Assembly (NCBI RefSeq): GCF_020524765.1
Contig: NZ_JAIVLR010000001.1
Span: 124,001 to 188,000, forward strand
Direction: 5' to 3'
Length of the DNA stretch: 64,000 bases
Source: Qipengyuania gaetbuli
GTDB taxonomy: Bacteria > Pseudomonadota > Alphaproteobacteria > Sphingomonadales > Sphingomonadaceae
Part shown: positions 25,699 to 34,703 of the stretch, piece after piece
Position numbering within the stretch: the stretch's first letter is position 1
How the letters are laid out: each line of letters starts with the position of its first letter
Position numbers and translations under genes: made by a program
The notes under the pieces: model-generated
What the model saw: only the letters and a program-made list of their open reading frames with translations
Told to the model about the DNA's origin: nothing
Database searches by the model: none

Positions 25699-26121
25699 CT
25701 AATCGGGCATTTTTTCCAGCAAGCGTGCGGCAAGCACGATATCGAGCGGCGGCTTGTCCAGTCCGGCAATGGCCCCGGGCGCGAACCAGGCGACCTCGCC
25801 GCCTTCCAGCGCCGCCACCTCGCCCGTCCAGCGGCTGCAGGTGTAAAGCAGGATTACAATCGGCGCCCTGCCCTCTGCCTGTGCCTCTTCGGCAAAGCAG
25901 CAGGGCGCAAGGTCTGCTTCGCGAATCGCGATTCCCAGCTCCTCGCCGATCTCGCGAACCAGCGCAGACGCAGGCTTTTCAGCCGGTTCCACCTTGCCGC
26001 CGGGGAATTCCCACAAGCCGCCGTGATGCTTGTGCGCGGGCCGTTTGTGCAGGAGCCAGCGCCCGTTTTCGTCCTGCAGCGCCAGTGCCACCACGCACAT
26101 CCATGTCGGATTATTTTCCAA
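25699..26121 (-). CDS. mutT: Nudix hydrolase, MutT-type 8-oxo-dGTP diphosphatase
   Basis: 140-residue Nudix hydrolase with the box GGKVEPAEKPASALVREIGE and following ELGI, matching GX5EX7REUXEEXGU. MutT removes 8-oxo-dGTP from the nucleotide pool to prevent A:T to C:G mutation; a general (d)NTP pyrophosphohydrolase is possible. The family N-terminus NPTWMCVVALAL is preserved only if the TTG at 26121 is the start; AAGGAT lies about 8 bases before it. The next ATG (26100) would cut off the first strand. Confidence 0.88.
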   Translation of the reverse strand: MENNPTWMCVVALALQDENGRWLLHKRPAHKHHGGLWEFPGGKVEPAEKPASALVREIGEELGIAIREADLAPCCFAEEAQAEGRAPIVILLYTCSRWTGEVAALEGGEVAWFAPGAIAGLDKPPLDIVLAARLLEKMPD

Positions 26122-26207
26122 AAGCGAGATCCTTCGAAACCCTTTCTTAACGGGTCACCGCGTAGTTCGACGATGTCAGCTACGAATTCAATCGAGGGGC
26201 AGGACAA

Positions 26208-26387
26208 GTGATCGAATTTCTCAAGAATCTGGGACGCGATGACTCCGGCGCCACCGCCATTGAGTACGGGCTGATCCTCGCTCTGATCTTTCTCGGCATG
26301 ATGACCGCCGTGACTGGGGTCGGTCAGACCACCATCAACATGTGGAACAACGTCAGCACGACTGTCGCCACGGTTACCGGGGTCTGA
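26208..26387 (+). CDS. Flp/Fap-type pilin (first of two)
   Basis: 59-residue type IVb pilin of the Flp family. It begins MIEFLKNLGRDDSGATAIEYG and contains the prepilin peptidase motif G-ATAIEYGL, followed by a hydrophobic stalk LILALIFLGMMTAV. It starts with GTG at 26208 behind GGACA; a 12-codon frame (26173-26211) overlaps it in GTGA. No tad/cpa assembly genes lie in the window, so assembly must use machinery elsewhere. Flp pili mediate surface attachment. Confidence 0.85.
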   Translation: MIEFLKNLGRDDSGATAIEYGLILALIFLGMMTAVTGVGQTTINMWNNVSTTVATVTGV

Positions 26388-26511
26388 GGCGAGAAAACCA
26401 AAGACGGTTGGCGATTAGGGAATTGTCAACTTGTCCGAGGCAGAAAGAGGATAGCTCGAACCGCAACAGGGGTGAGAGCCGGGTATTGAAGACTGAACCA
26501 GGAGACTAGAC

Positions 26512-26691
26512 ATGAAGTTCATCAACAAGCTGCGTCGCAACGAAGAAGGTGCAACCGCCATCGAGTACGGCCTGATTGCCGCTCTCATCGCCGTTGCTGC
26601 GATCACTGCCATGCAGAGCCTCGGCCAGGAGCTGAGCACCACGTTCAACACGACCGACTCGGCCATGGCAACCGCCAACGCTGCTGTCTAA
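26512..26691 (+). CDS. Flp/Fap-type pilin (second of two)
   Basis: 59-residue Flp pilin beginning MKFINKLRRNEEGATAIEYG, with the prepilin peptidase site before ATAIEYGLI and a hydrophobic stretch AALIAVAAITAM. An excellent AGGAGA lies 7 bases upstream of the ATG. It is closely similar to the pilin at 26208 in the first 25 residues of the processed region but not in the C-terminus, so an old duplication is likely. It ends in a strong terminator. Confidence 0.9.
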   Translation: MKFINKLRRNEEGATAIEYGLIAALIAVAAITAMQSLGQELSTTFNTTDSAMATANAAV

Positions 26692-26715
26692 TCGACACGG
26701 CTTTCAGCCAAACAG

Positions 26716-26748
26716 AAAGGCGGCGAGGTCACCCTCGCCGCCTTTTTT
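26716..26748 (+). terminator. Rho-independent terminator after the pilin pair
   Basis: 13-bp stem AAAGGCGGCGAGG/CCTCGCCGCCTTT with a 4-base loop and further T residues. It ends the pilin transcript before the convergent M48 gene. Confidence 0.92.
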
Positions 26749-26774
26749 GTTGCGCGTAACGAAAGCGCGGCGAC

Positions 26775-28241
26775 CTAGCGGCCGCGCACCACGATTTTCA
26801 CCTTCTGCCCTGCGCGAACGGTGTCGCTCGACGACAGGCCGTTGAGGACGCGGAAGCGGGTTTCCTGCGCATTGGAATAGGCCATCTTCGCGGCCATGGT
26901 GGCCACCGTGTCGCGCGAGCCCACCGTCACAACGTCGATGCTGCGCGGAATGACATTCGCTGCCTCGGTCGTGGAGATACGCCGCATCGACTGGAACATG
27001 CCGTTGAAGGTCCCCGACTGGCCGGCCGGCGTCAGCGCGAGGAAGTGGTAAGCGCGGTCGTTCGCGAATTCATAGGCGAACACGGTCACGTCGACCTGCT
27101 GCCCGCCATTCGTCACCCGCGCGGTCCCATAAGCAGCCGGAAGGCCGTTCACGGTCGTGCGCTGGATACTCGACGGGGTGATCTGCTGCTGCTGGCTAAG
27201 CGCCGCAAATACGCTGCTGACATAGCTCTGCAGATTGCCGTTGTACGGACCCAAGGAAAACTGGGCCTTGCCGCTCTGCCCGCTGATCGTCACGGCACGG
27301 GTGCCGTTGACCATGTAGAAGCCCTGCGGCGCGGTGAAAGCAAGGCGCAGATCCGGGTGGATGAACTGGCGCCCCTCGACCACGCCCTGTTGCGGATCGT
27401 CGCCATACAGGATGCCGTCGATCCGGGTCAGGAAGGTGTCGCGATTGGTCACCCCGCCCGTGCCGCCGGTCTGCTGCGCGAAGCTGAGCGCGGTCTGCAC
27501 GCGGCTGGCCGGATCGGGGTGGGTCGAGGCCCATTCCGGCAGGCGCGCATTGTCGCGGCCCATCAGCTGCGCATCGAGCGCGTTCTGCGCCGCCAGGCTC
27601 GACAGCACGGTCGCCATGGCGCGCGTGTCGTAACCGGCAGTGTTGAGATACTGGATGCCGAGGCGGTCCGCCTCCAGCTCCTGCTCGCGGCTGAACTTGA
27701 GCGTCAGCAGCTGCGAGCCTTGCAGCGACAGCTGGCCGAGCTGCTGGCCGAGGCCCGAATTGCCCAGCAGGACCGAGCTGGCGATCGCGCCGAGCACGCC
27801 GAGGATGGAGTTACGCTGCGCAGCCTGCTGGCGACGCTGGGAGTGGCGGGCGGCGACGTGACCGACTTCGTGACCCAGCACGCCGGCCAGTTCCGCCTCG
27901 TTGTTCATCAGCGCGACCAGCTGGCGCGTCGTGTAGACATAGCCGCCGGGGATCGCGAAGGCGTTGTTCACCGGGCTGTTTAGCAGCGAAACTGTAAAGG
28001 CGCTGCGGGCATTGCCGAGGCCCGACTGGACCGCAATGTTCTGGCCGACGGTTTCGACATACTGTGCCTGCGGGCCGCTCATCGCGCCGCCGAATTCGGC
28101 AAGCAGCTGCGGATGCGCTTCGGCGCCCTGCTGAGCCTCGCCCTGCGATATCGGTGCGGAGCTGTCGGGAATGGTGGCGCAGCCGGTCAAAGCGAGTGCC
28201 AGCGTCGCGGTCGAGGCGGCGAGTGTCTTCATTGCGGACAT
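26775..28241 (-). CDS. M48 family metalloprotease lipoprotein with LysM-like C-terminus
   Basis: 488-residue envelope protease. A lipoprotein signal (LALALTG then Cys21) anchors it in a membrane. The zinc site is GHEVGHVAARHS (His124, Glu125, His128), with a third ligand likely in REQELEADRLG. The C-terminal 55 residues (VVTVGSRDTVATMAAKM... LSSSDTVRAGQKVKIV) resemble a LysM peptidoglycan-binding module. This combination matches the BepA/YfgC group involved in outer-membrane protein quality control. The ATG at 28241 behind AAGGGGAA is preferred over an upstream start because the signal fits. Confidence 0.92.
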   Translation of the reverse strand: MSAMKTLAASTATLALALTGCATIPDSSAPISQGEAQQGAEAHPQLLAEFGGAMSGPQAQYVETVGQNIAVQSGLGNARSAFTVSLLNSPVNNAFAIPGGYVYTTRQLVALMNNEAELAGVLGHEVGHVAARHSQRRQQAAQRNSILGVLGAIASSVLLGNSGLGQQLGQLSLQGSQLLTLKFSREQELEADRLGIQYLNTAGYDTRAMATVLSSLAAQNALDAQLMGRDNARLPEWASTHPDPASRVQTALSFAQQTGGTGGVTNRDTFLTRIDGILYGDDPQQGVVEGRQFIHPDLRLAFTAPQGFYMVNGTRAVTISGQSGKAQFSLGPYNGNLQSYVSSVFAALSQQQQITPSSIQRTTVNGLPAAYGTARVTNGGQQVDVTVFAYEFANDRAYHFLALTPAGQSGTFNGMFQSMRRISTTEAANVIPRSIDVVTVGSRDTVATMAAKMAYSNAQETRFRVLNGLSSSDTVRAGQKVKIVVRGR

Positions 28242-28314
28242 TGGGTTCCCCTTGATTCTGGCCATGCGGGTCCCACCGCCGCCGGGCCGGTTCTTATACG
28301 CAAGGGGAAACAGG

Positions 28315-28342
28315 GGGATGCGGCTGTTTGTTCCCGCATCCC
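28315..28342 (-). terminator. Hairpin after accA
   Basis: 9-bp perfect stem GGGATGCGG/CCGCATCCC with a 10-base loop, lying 11 bases after the accA stop on the minus strand. There is no long T run after it, so the strength is uncertain. Confidence 0.5.
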
Positions 28343-28353
28343 GAAACTTAGGC

Positions 28354-29298
28354 TCAGCCCGCGATCTTGAGGAAGCGCTCCTCGCGCATCCGCATCAGCT
28401 CTTCGGGCGAATAGCGCGACAGCATGTCGAGTTCCTCGCCGATCGCCTCGCCCAGCGCATGGGCGGCTGCACGCGGGTCGCGGTGGGCGCCGCCGACGGG
28501 TTCGGCAACGATCCGGTCGATGACGCCGAGCTCGGCAAGGTTCTGCGCGGTCACCTTCATGGCTTCGGCCGCATCGGGCGCCTTTTCAGCGGTGCGCCAC
28601 AGGATCGAGGCGCAGCCTTCGGGCGAAATCACTGAATAGACCGCATGTTCGAGCATCAGCACCCGTTCGGCGCTGGCGAGCGCGACCGCGCCGCCCGAAC
28701 CGCCCTCGCCCACGATGGTCGCGACCATCGGAACCGGCAGGGCCAGGCACGCCTCGGTCGAACGGGCGATGGCTTCTGCCTGCCCGCGCTCTTCCGCCTC
28801 GACGCCCGGGAAGGCGCCAGAGGTATCGACCAGCGTCACCACCGGCAGGCCGAAGCGGCCCGCCAGTTCCATCAGGCGGATCGCCTTGCGGTAGCCTTCG
28901 GGCTTACCCATGCCGAAATTGTGGCGCAGGCGGCTGGCGGTATCATTGCCCTTTTCGTGGCCGATCAGCACGACCTTGCGGCCGTTCAGCTTGGCAAAGC
29001 CGCCCATGATCGCCTCGTCCTCGCCATAGGCGCGGTCGCCGCCCAGCGGCACGAATTCCTCGAACGCATATTCCACGTAGTCGCGGAAGTGCGGGCGCGA
29101 GGGATGGCGGGCGACCTGCGTCTTCTGCCAGGGCGTCAGCGCGGCATAGGTCGTCGCAAGCAGATCGGCGCTCTTGAGTTCGAGGCGCTGCAGCTCGTTG
29201 GAAATGTCGACATCGTCGCCCTCGGCCGCATTGCGCAGTTCGGCAATGCGCGCTTCGAGTTCGGCAACCGGCTTTTCGAATTCGAGATAGGAAATCAT
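28354..29298 (-). CDS. accA: Acetyl-CoA carboxylase carboxyltransferase subunit alpha
   Basis: 314-residue subunit of the carboxyltransferase that makes malonyl-CoA for fatty acid synthesis, working with AccD and the biotin carboxylase half. The family segments ALTPWQKTQVARHPSRPHF, GHEKGNDTASRLRHNFGM and VDTSGAFPGVEAEERGQ are present, with the oxyanion region GEGGSGGAVAL. It follows xerD on the same strand with a 10-base gap, a common alphaproteobacterial pairing, and ends in a hairpin. Confidence 0.98.
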   Translation of the reverse strand: MISYLEFEKPVAELEARIAELRNAAEGDDVDISNELQRLELKSADLLATTYAALTPWQKTQVARHPSRPHFRDYVEYAFEEFVPLGGDRAYGEDEAIMGGFAKLNGRKVVLIGHEKGNDTASRLRHNFGMGKPEGYRKAIRLMELAGRFGLPVVTLVDTSGAFPGVEAEERGQAEAIARSTEACLALPVPMVATIVGEGGSGGAVALASAERVLMLEHAVYSVISPEGCASILWRTAEKAPDAAEAMKVTAQNLAELGVIDRIVAEPVGGAHRDPRAAAHALGEAIGEELDMLSRYSPEELMRMREERFLKIAG

Positions 29299-29308
29299 CG
29301 CAGACCCG

Positions 29309-30199
29309 CTAGTCGCTCGCGCGCGGACGGGCAAGGGGATGGCGTTCGTTCACCAGCTTTACCAACCGTGCCGCATCGACATGGGTGTAGATTTGCGTGG
29401 TCGCGATATCGGCGTGGCCGAGGAGCGTCTGCAGCGCGCGCAGGTCCGCCCCGCCCTCCAGCAGGTGGGTCGCAAAGGCATGGCGCAGCACATGGGGACT
29501 GAGCTTTTCGGGCGGCAAGTCGGCCCGCACCGCCAGTTCCTTGAGCAGCTGGAACAGCCTGACGCGCGAGATATGCCCACTGCGCGAGGGAAAGAGGAAG
29601 CGCGAGCCCTGGTCACGCAAGCCAAGCCAGCGCGACAGCGCGTGCTTCGCGCGGCGGCTGACCGGCACCATGCGCGCCTGCCCGCCCTTGCCGGTGACGG
29701 TCAGGAACGGCTCGTCGCGCGGGACCGCCGAAATCGGCAGCGAGACGAGTTCGGTTGCACGCAGGCCGGATCCGTAGAGCAGTTCGAGCATCGCCAGCAT
29801 GCGCACAGCCTCGGGCCGGTCGCTGGCGGCCTCGTCCTCGGCGCGGGCGAACAGGGCCTCGACCTGCGCTTGGCTGAGGATCTTGGGCAACGGACGGCGT
29901 GTGGCAGGGCGCGGCAGTGCATGGGTCGGATCGTCTGCGCGCAGCCCCTCGTCGAGGAGGAAGCCATAATACTGCCGCAGCGCCGAAATCTTGCGCGCCA
30001 TGGTCGATGCCGCGAGCGAGGCCCAGCCCTGCCCCAGCTTCGAAAGCTGCGCGGCAGAAGCCCCGGCAAGGTCGCCGCCCAGCAGTTCTTCCGCCTGCGC
30101 CAGGTCGCGCCCGTAGGCGAGGATGGTGTTGCGCGCCGCTCCGCGTTCGGCGGCGAGCATGGCGAGGAAATCCTCGATCGTGTCCCCTGGGACAGCCAC
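29309..30199 (-). CDS. xerD: Site-specific tyrosine recombinase XerD
   Basis: 296-residue recombinase that resolves chromosome dimers at dif together with XerC. The catalytic set is visible: Arg in GLRATELVSL, HVLRHAFATHLL with His and Arg, LGHADIATTQIYTHV with His and the nucleophile Tyr. Core-binding domain at residues 1-95. The start is a GTG at 30199 (MAVPGDTIEDFLAML). It lies just after the exported protein at 30207, and accA follows. XerD is preferred over XerC because of the accA neighbour and sequence style. Confidence 0.92.
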   Translation of the reverse strand: MAVPGDTIEDFLAMLAAERGAARNTILAYGRDLAQAEELLGGDLAGASAAQLSKLGQGWASLAASTMARKISALRQYYGFLLDEGLRADDPTHALPRPATRRPLPKILSQAQVEALFARAEDEAASDRPEAVRMLAMLELLYGSGLRATELVSLPISAVPRDEPFLTVTGKGGQARMVPVSRRAKHALSRWLGLRDQGSRFLFPSRSGHISRVRLFQLLKELAVRADLPPEKLSPHVLRHAFATHLLEGGADLRALQTLLGHADIATTQIYTHVDAARLVKLVNERHPLARPRASD

Positions 30200-30206
30200 C
30201 GCCGGC

Positions 30207-32042
30207 TCAGGCTCGCGCGACCGCCTCCGCGGCGATCATCCGGGCTTCGGCTTCCATCCCCACGCGGCTCAGCGCGGAGACGATGTGATAGAGGTGGCGC
30301 GCGGTCATGCGGTCCCAGCTGTCGCCCTGCATGCCGAGGCCTGCAAGATAGGCGACGAGTGCACGGTTCTCCACTGCGGCAGCCCGGTCGATCATCTGCG
30401 TCCAGCGCGTCGGCGCACCGAGGTTCATCTCCAGACGCTGCGAATATTCCGCGATATCGCCCTCGTCCACACGCCCGAGGCCGGCAAGCCCGGCAAGCAG
30501 CATGCGCGACTTGCGGCTGTTCTGCGAATCATCGTCGTCGAAGAAGGTGTCGAGCTCGCCGTCGCTGACCGTTCCGCCGCGCGGGTTTGCCAGTGCCAGC
30601 AGTGCCCAGCCAAGGCTGCCCGCCTCCACGGCGTCCGCCCAGCGCAACGCATCGCGCTCGAGGCCCGCAGTTAGCATGGACGCGATCAGTTCGCCTGCAT
30701 CATCGGCGAAGTCCTCGCTCGGCGTGACGCGCGCAGCGGCATAGGCGGTCAGCACCATGCGCCCGTAGTCCGCATCGCTGCCGCTCCACACGTCGCGGAT
30801 GGCCGCAACGCGGTTTGCAGGCGACGGATCGACATAGGCATCGCGCAGGCGGGATGCGGTGGTCAGGGCAGGCCCCTCGCCAGCGTCGGTGCGTGCCGCG
30901 TAGAGCTGGCCATAGAGATCCACGATGGCTGCCGCCGAGAGCACGCCCGAAGCTGCCGCGACGTCTGCCCCGCGAATGCGCTGCGTTACCGGCAGGGCGG
31001 GCGTAATCGCTTCGGAGATCAGGTAGGTCGCGCCCAGATCTTCGGTGAGGTTTTCCGGCAGCGGTTCGCCCAGCGCATTGGCGAGCGCGAAACGCCATGG
31101 GGTCATCGAATCGATGCCGTCCCACTCGATCGTTACCGCGCGGCGCCCGTCGCCTGCCGCCCCGGCGAAACGCTGGGCCAGCAGCACGTCGATCCGCGCA
31201 TCTCCCTCGGCGCGGGAAAGCAGGCGGCGAAGGTCGTTCTGGGCGCGCTGCGATTCGCCGGCAAATGCCGCGCAAATGCCTTCGAGCATGGCCCAGTTCG
31301 CAATCTCGTCCGTGCCGGTGCCGAGCAGGACCGAGGGGCAGGCCCCGACGATGTCGGCCGTGCCGATGTAGGCGTCGACTGCGGCCTGCGTCAGCGCAGG
31401 CGAATAGTTCGCCGTATCGATATCCTGCACCACCGCGCGCGCTGCGGCATATTCTCCCATCGAATTGAGCACGCGCACGCGCAGGGTGGCGAATTCGATC
31501 GGGCTCATGCCCTGCGGCGCGTCGAGACGGCTGGCGAGCGCGCGGCGCATGAGGATGTGCCCCCAACGCGACACCATCGGCCCGCGGATGCCGCCCAGCG
31601 TGGCGCGCACCAGTTCGGCAGGCTGGTTCGCCAACGAAAGCGGCGGAAGCCCGCCTTCCGAAGCGGCAATCACCCCGACGCGCGACAGCGAACGGCGTGC
31701 GGCAGGCGGAATGTCGAAGCGGGGCTTCAGGCCGAGAACCTCGTCGAGTTCGGCCGTGCTCATCGCCTCGAGTTCTTCCACCGAGGGGATATCGGACAGG
31801 TCGATGTCCGAGGTGTCGACCGGCTCGGGCGCGCTCGGCAGCGGCTGGACCACTTCACCGGTCTGGCCCGCGGGAGCGGAGGGCGCAGGCGATGCAGCCG
31901 GTGAGGGCGTGCGGGCAGGTGCCGGGCTCGGCGCGGGTGTATTCGCGGACGACGGCAGGATGCTTTCCGGCGCACGCTGGGCCAGCACCACGGTGGAAGA
32001 CAGGACGAGCGCCGCGCCGGCGAGCCAGTAGCCGCGGCTCAT
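30207..32042 (-). CDS. Large exported protein of unknown function, mostly helical
   Basis: 611-residue protein with a signal peptide (LAGAALVLSSTVVLAQ), a Pro/Ser/Ala-rich spacer (about residues 24-65) and a long helical region of repeated Ala/Leu-rich helices that resembles TPR-like solenoids. No enzyme motif was found. The mature domain has few Cys. The start ATG at 32042 overlaps the stop of a tiny membrane protein (ATGA). It sits between aroKB (divergent) and xerD; homologues are often simply called hypothetical proteins in Sphingomonadales. A scaffold or envelope role is only a guess. Confidence 0.75.
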   Translation of the reverse strand: MSRGYWLAGAALVLSSTVVLAQRAPESILPSSANTPAPSPAPARTPSPAASPAPSAPAGQTGEVVQPLPSAPEPVDTSDIDLSDIPSVEELEAMSTAELDEVLGLKPRFDIPPAARRSLSRVGVIAASEGGLPPLSLANQPAELVRATLGGIRGPMVSRWGHILMRRALASRLDAPQGMSPIEFATLRVRVLNSMGEYAAARAVVQDIDTANYSPALTQAAVDAYIGTADIVGACPSVLLGTGTDEIANWAMLEGICAAFAGESQRAQNDLRRLLSRAEGDARIDVLLAQRFAGAAGDGRRAVTIEWDGIDSMTPWRFALANALGEPLPENLTEDLGATYLISEAITPALPVTQRIRGADVAAASGVLSAAAIVDLYGQLYAARTDAGEGPALTTASRLRDAYVDPSPANRVAAIRDVWSGSDADYGRMVLTAYAAARVTPSEDFADDAGELIASMLTAGLERDALRWADAVEAGSLGWALLALANPRGGTVSDGELDTFFDDDDSQNSRKSRMLLAGLAGLGRVDEGDIAEYSQRLEMNLGAPTRWTQMIDRAAAVENRALVAYLAGLGMQGDSWDRMTARHLYHIVSALSRVGMEAEARMIAAEAVARA

Positions 32043-32179
32043 CGGGCGATCTCCGGCACTTCGACAGGCTCGGTAATCGGCCGGATCGGCTCTTCGCCGC
32101 CGTCGATCCATGCGATGACGAGCACGGCCAGCAGGGCAAGCGCAGCTATCCCCAGAATGCGCGGGCGTTTCACGGCCAA
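32039..32179 (-). CDS. Tiny single-pass membrane protein, coupled to the exported protein
   Basis: 46 residues if it starts at the TTG at 32179, or 44 from the GTG at 32173. The sequence has a basic start (KRPRILG), one membrane helix (IAALALLAVLVIAWI) and an acidic tail (GGEEPIRPITEPVEVPE). GAGGAT lies 9 bases before the TTG. Its stop overlaps the next ATG (ATGA). It is too short for most gene finders, but the coupling and the clear membrane helix support it. Function unknown; possibly a partner or anchor of the 611-residue protein. Confidence 0.6.
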   Translation of the reverse strand: MAVKRPRILGIAALALLAVLVIAWIDGGEEPIRPITEPVEVPEIAR

Positions 32180-32250
32180 GATTTTCGTATCCTCGATCAA
32201 CAATCCGTGTGACTTGCCCGCGCCCTAGCCCATCTATAGGCCGAGCGGCA

Positions 32251-32820
32251 ATGAACAACGCGCACAAGCCTTCCGAAACGGTGGACCGTGCCGGCATCGC
32301 CAGCAGGCTGGACCGGCCGCTGGTGCTCGTCGGCCTGATGGGCGTGGGCAAGACCAGCATCGGGCGAAGGCTCGCAGGCGCGCTCGGGCGCGATTTCGTC
32401 GATGCGGACGAAGAGATCGAAAAGGCGGCCGACCGCAGCGTCTCCGAAATCTTCGAAGAACATGGCGAGGCCTATTTCCGCGACGGCGAACGCCGCGTGA
32501 TCGCACGCCTGATGGAGGAAGGCCACGGCGTCATCGCGACGGGCGGCGGTGCCTTCGTCGATCCCGAAACCCGCGCGCTGGTGCTGGAAAGGGGCGTAGC
32601 CGTGTGGCTCGACTGCGACCTCGACACGCTGGTCGAGCGCACATCGCGCCGTAACACGCGGCCGCTGCTCAAGACCGGCGATCCGCGCGAAATCCTGTTC
32701 AACCTGAAGGAACAGCGTGGCCCCGCCTATGCCGAAGCACAGATCCATGTCGTGACCGGCGACGGTCCGCACGATGCAGCCGTGAACCGAATACTGGAGG
32801 AACTGGCCGCATGGCTGTGA
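32251..32820 (+). CDS. aroK: Shikimate kinase
   Basis: 189-residue kinase that phosphorylates shikimate at the 3-OH in aromatic amino acid synthesis. Walker A is [15 protein letters not shown] near residue 31, followed by [11 protein letters not shown] (shikimate-binding Asp), [10 protein letters not shown] and ATGGGAFV. An N-terminal tail of about 22 residues precedes the fold. It overlaps aroB by 10 bases, so the two steps of the pathway are coupled. Divergent from the tiny membrane protein at 32179. Confidence 0.97.
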   Translation: MNNAHKPSETVDRAGIASRLDRPLVLVGLMGVGKTSIGRRLAGALGRDFVDADEEIEKAADRSVSEIFEEHGEAYFRDGERRVIARLMEEGHGVIATGGGAFVDPETRALVLERGVAVWLDCDLDTLVERTSRRNTRPLLKTGDPREILFNLKEQRGPAYAEAQIHVVTGDGPHDAAVNRILEELAAWL

Positions 32821-33920
32821 TCGACGTCGCCCTTGCCGGGCGCAGCTACGAAGTGCGCGTGGGGCACGGCCTGCTGGCCGCCATCGGCGAACAGGCCGCG
32901 CCGTTCCTGCGCAAGGCGAGCGTGCCGATCGTCGCCGACGCCAATGCGCGCAAGCACTGGGGCGAAGCGGTCGAGGCATCGCTACGTGCTGCCGGCAAGG
33001 AGCCGCGCTGGTACGAGGTCGCGCCCGGTGAAGGATCGAAAAGCTGGGACAGCCTTGCCCGCCTGACCGACTGGCTGCTGGCCGAAGGGGTGGAGCGCGG
33101 CGACCACGTGCTGGCACTGGGCGGCGGGGTCGTGGGCGACCTCACCGGGTTCGCCTGCGCCATCCTGAAGCGCGGCTGCGGTTTCGTGCAATTGCCGACC
33201 ACCTTGCTGGCACAGGTCGACAGTTCGGTAGGCGGCAAGACCGCAATCAACACCGCTGCGGGCAAGAACCTCGTCGGGGCATTCCACCAGCCGGGCCTCG
33301 TGCTCGCCGATCTCGACGCGCTCGCCACATTGCCCGCCCGTGAAATGCGCGCCGGCTATTCCGAGGTGCTCAAATACGGAATCCTCGGCGATCCCGGCTT
33401 TTTCCACTGGCTCGAAGCGAACGGGGCCAAGGTGCTGGCCGGCGATCCCGCTGCGCTCGAACATGCCGTGGCCGCCAGCGTCGCGATGAAGGCACGGATC
33501 GTGGCCGAGGACGAGCGCGAAACTAGCGGCGCGCGCGCCCTGCTCAACCTCGGGCACACTTTCGGCCATGCGCTGGAGGCGGAAACGGGCTTTTCCGATC
33601 GCCTGCTCCACGGCGAAGGCGTGGCGCTCGGCATGGTGCTGGCAGCCCGCTATTCCGCTCGGCGCGGGGAGATTTCCGCCGACGCAGCCCAGCGGGTCAC
33701 GCACGCGGTCGATGCCGCTGGACTTCCGGCGGAAATCTCGGCGCTGGGTCTAGATTGCGACGGACGCGCGCTGGCCGATCACATGCTGCACGACAAGAAG
33801 ATGGATGCAGGCACCCTGCCCTTCATCCTGCTGCGCGGCGTCGGTGACGCCTACCTCGCGAAGGATGTCGAACTGGCCGACGTCGCGGCCTTCCTCGACG
33901 AACAGCTGCAGGCGCATTAG
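32811..33920 (+). CDS. aroB: 3-dehydroquinate synthase
   Basis: 369-residue NAD- and zinc-dependent enzyme converting DAHP to 3-dehydroquinate. Visible are [11 protein letters not shown] (NAD binding), [19 protein letters not shown] (substrate region), and the zinc ligands in EVLKYG and [12 protein letters not shown]. The start overlaps the aroK end by 10 bases. The usual pathway pair in one transcript. Confidence 0.98.
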   Translation: MAVIDVALAGRSYEVRVGHGLLAAIGEQAAPFLRKASVPIVADANARKHWGEAVEASLRAAGKEPRWYEVAPGEGSKSWDSLARLTDWLLAEGVERGDHVLALGGGVVGDLTGFACAILKRGCGFVQLPTTLLAQVDSSVGGKTAINTAAGKNLVGAFHQPGLVLADLDALATLPAREMRAGYSEVLKYGILGDPGFFHWLEANGAKVLAGDPAALEHAVAASVAMKARIVAEDERETSGARALLNLGHTFGHALEAETGFSDRLLHGEGVALGMVLAARYSARRGEISADAAQRVTHAVDAAGLPAEISALGLDCDGRALADHMLHDKKMDAGTLPFILLRGVGDAYLAKDVELADVAAFLDEQLQAH

Positions 33921-33930
33921 GAGGGAAGGC

Positions 33931-34701
33931 ATGACGCGCTTCATCGACCTGTCCATCTCGATCACCAACGACGTGGTCTCGGACCCGGAAGTGATGCGGC
34001 CGAAAATCCAGTACATGACCCACGAGAACACGTGGGAACAGATCGCCATGTTCTTCCCGGGCCTCGAAAAGCAGGACCTACCCGATGGCGAAGGATGGGC
34101 GGTGGAGATGCTGGAGCTTTCCACCCACAACGGCACCCACATGGATGCGCCGTGGCATTACCACTCGACGACGGACGATGGTGCCCGCGCCGCGCCCAGC
34201 ATCGACGAGGCACCGCTCGACCGGTTCTTCCGCCCCGGTGTGAAGCTCGATTTCAGCCATTTGCCGCACGGCCACGTGGTGAGCGCGGCGGAGGTGGAAC
34301 AGGCATTCGGGAAGATCGGTTACGACCTTCAGCCGCTCGATATCGTCCTCGTCCAGTCGGGCGCGGTTTACGGGACGGAGAATTTCACCGACCAGGGTGT
34401 CGGTCTTGGCGCGGAAGCGACGCTCTGGCTAACGGAACGCGGGGTGGAAGTGGTCGGCACCGATGCGTGGAGCTGGGATGCTCCCTTCAGCCACACTGCA
34501 CGGCGCTGGGCGGAAAAGCGCGACCCCGCGATCATCTGGGAAGGCCACAAGGCAGGCCGCATCAGGCCCTATTACCAGATCGAGAAGCTGACCAATCTCG
34601 CCGCCCTGCCCGACCACGGCTTCACCTTCAGTTGCTTCCCGGTGAAGATCGAGCGCGCCAGTGCAGGCTGGATCCGCGCGGTCGCGATGGTGGAAGACTG
34701 A
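33931..34701 (+). CDS. Cyclase family protein (kynurenine-formamidase-like fold)
   Basis: 256-residue protein with the cyclase-family metal motif HNGTHMDAPWHYH near residues 66-78, the same metal-binding pattern as in bacterial kynurenine formamidase. Other conserved stretches are RFIDLSISITNDV at the start and VEVVGTDAWSWD. The family contains amide hydrolases with metal-dependent activity, but the substrate here is unknown. It begins 10 bases after aroB behind GGAGGGAAGGC, so it likely shares that transcript. Confidence 0.85.
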   Translation: MTRFIDLSISITNDVVSDPEVMRPKIQYMTHENTWEQIAMFFPGLEKQDLPDGEGWAVEMLELSTHNGTHMDAPWHYHSTTDDGARAAPSIDEAPLDRFFRPGVKLDFSHLPHGHVVSAAEVEQAFGKIGYDLQPLDIVLVQSGAVYGTENFTDQGVGLGAEATLWLTERGVEVVGTDAWSWDAPFSHTARRWAEKRDPAIIWEGHKAGRIRPYYQIEKLTNLAALPDHGFTFSCFPVKIERASAGWIRAVAMVED

Positions 34702-34703
34702 CC

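Noticed and set aside
28354..30199. Integrase and a genomic island at xerD
   Set aside because: The recombinase sits beside accA with normal G+C and no tRNA or direct repeats; this is the housekeeping XerD position.
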